A stretch of DNA of 64,000 bases from Pictodentalium vernedei (lineage: Eukaryota; Mollusca; Scaphopoda; Dentaliida; Dentaliidae), in assembly GCA_031216915.1 (NCBI GenBank), contig CM062289.1, positions 390,144,674 through 390,208,673 of the forward strand, written 5' to 3'. Of the stretch, positions 63,397 through 64,000 are shown piece by piece (positions within the stretch are counted from its first letter, which is position 1; each line of letters starts with the position of its first letter). The position numbers and the translations under genes were made by a program. Below the pieces are notes generated by a model. It saw only the letters and a list, made by a program, of their open reading frames with translations, made no database searches and was not told the origin of the DNA.

Positions 63397-64000
63397 CATA
63401 AAAAAACAAAAAAAAAATTTTCGGATTTTGGTCCAAAATTTTCTAAGTCCCACCCGAACCCCAAATTTTCAGGGGAAATAAAAAAAAAAATTTTTGTCTT
63501 AAAATTTACCGAAACCCCAAATTTTCAGGGGAAAAAATTTTTTTTTTTTTTTTTTTGTCTTAAAATTGATCGAAACGCAGAAAAAACAAAAAAAAAAAAC
63601 ATTTCGGATTTTGGTCCAAAATTTTCTAAGTCCCACCCGGACCCCAAATTTTCAGGGGGAAACAACTTTTTTTTCTTTTTTTTTTTTTGTCTTAAAATTG
63701 ATCGAAACGCAGAAAAAACAAAAAAAAATTTTTTCGCATTTTGGTCAAAAATTTTCTTAGTCCCTTCGGACCCCAAATTTTCAGGGGAAAAAATTTTTTT
63801 TTTTTTTTTGTCTTAAAATTGACCGAAACACAGAAAAAACAAAAAAAAATTTGGGGGGATTTTTTTAACGAGATAAAAATAAATATCTGAGTGTCCTAAA
63901 TCAGCCACCGTATAAAATTGACGGAAACACATAAAAAAACAAAAATATTTTTTGGGGATTTTGGTCCAAAATTTTCTAAGTCCCACCTGAACCCCAAATT
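63397..64000. repeat. AT-rich minisatellite (right block) with a partial MITE end
   Basis: Same unit and orientation as 59900-60489. At 63865-63910 (AACGAGATAAAAATAAATAT...AATCAGCCACCG then TA) sits another copy of the long-TIR element's terminus, without its array. Confidence 0.8.

Larger units (their letters stand above)
59742..64000. mobile_element. Pearl/Helentron-like element P6, interrupted, running off the window
   Basis: Head ACAAGAGGCCCCAGGGGGCC...CACTCACCTGAC. The body is mainly the ~120-bp AT-rich minisatellite at 59900-60480 and 63400-64000. The long-TIR element 60490-63396 is inserted in the array; units on both sides have the same orientation. The tail is beyond the window. Confidence 0.55.

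Noticed and set aside
63373..63816. Lys/Phe-rich ORFs
   Set aside because: Products of poly-A/poly-T tracts in the minisatellite.

Overview
This is animal nuclear DNA. It is intron-rich, AT-rich and packed with metazoan transposons: DIRS-type tyrosine-recombinase retrotransposons, MITEs, LINE fragments, a tRNA-derived SINE, and elements with tandem-repeat bodies. The repeat classes (heads like AACAAGAGGCC...GCTCACCTG, and ...GGGGGTATAA tails) recall bivalve and other mollusc genomes, so I infer a mollusc or related lophotrochozoan. The species cannot be named from this window.

The only host gene I recognise lies on the minus strand. It is a TBC1D8/TBC1D9-family gene (GRAM plus TBC Rab GTPase-activating protein). 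Six consecutive coding exons can be read with clean GT-AG borders and compatible phases: 37092-37143, 29391-29468, 20601-20687, 19067-19150, 17014-17147 and 5669-5734. Together they encode the N-terminal region and most of the first GRAM domain. The 5' end and the remainder of the gene, including the TBC domain, are not visible. Most of 1-37000 is therefore intron filled with transposons.

Five DIRS-type elements dominate the window, with a solo end at 19577-19876. Group alpha has three near-complete copies: A (7091-14230), B (21853-28985) and C (46247-53371). Each has inverted terminal repeats, gag, RT-RNase H-methyltransferase-like, tyrosine recombinase and an internal complementary region, all read on the minus strand. 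C has every large frame open and identical ITRs. B has identical ITRs but a damaged gag, and a 5-bp duplication that fuses gag to pol. A is older. Group beta (D1, 1-4859; D2, 39842-53891, interrupted by C) is a rearranged lineage. Both copies share the same RT deletion and the same tandem duplication inside gag, so this looks like a non-autonomous DIRS that was mobilised in trans. D1 also carries an alpha-like patch, a sign of alpha/beta recombination.

The rest is layered repeats. There are palindromic MITEs with TTAACCCTTTACC-like ends, Tigger/mariner-like MITEs with TA flanks, and a TIR element that borders a splice donor and was itself split by copy B. A run of Pearl/Helentron-like elements with shared heads and tails lies at 30060-35935 and 55217-64000. 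Two LINE remnants are present (RNase H type on minus at 38395-39600; L1/Tx1-like on plus at 58551-59741). At 60490-63396 a 2.9-kb element with about 1.1-kb terminal inverted repeats has arms that begin with arrays of a 21-bp palindromic unit; a SINE sits in its spacer.
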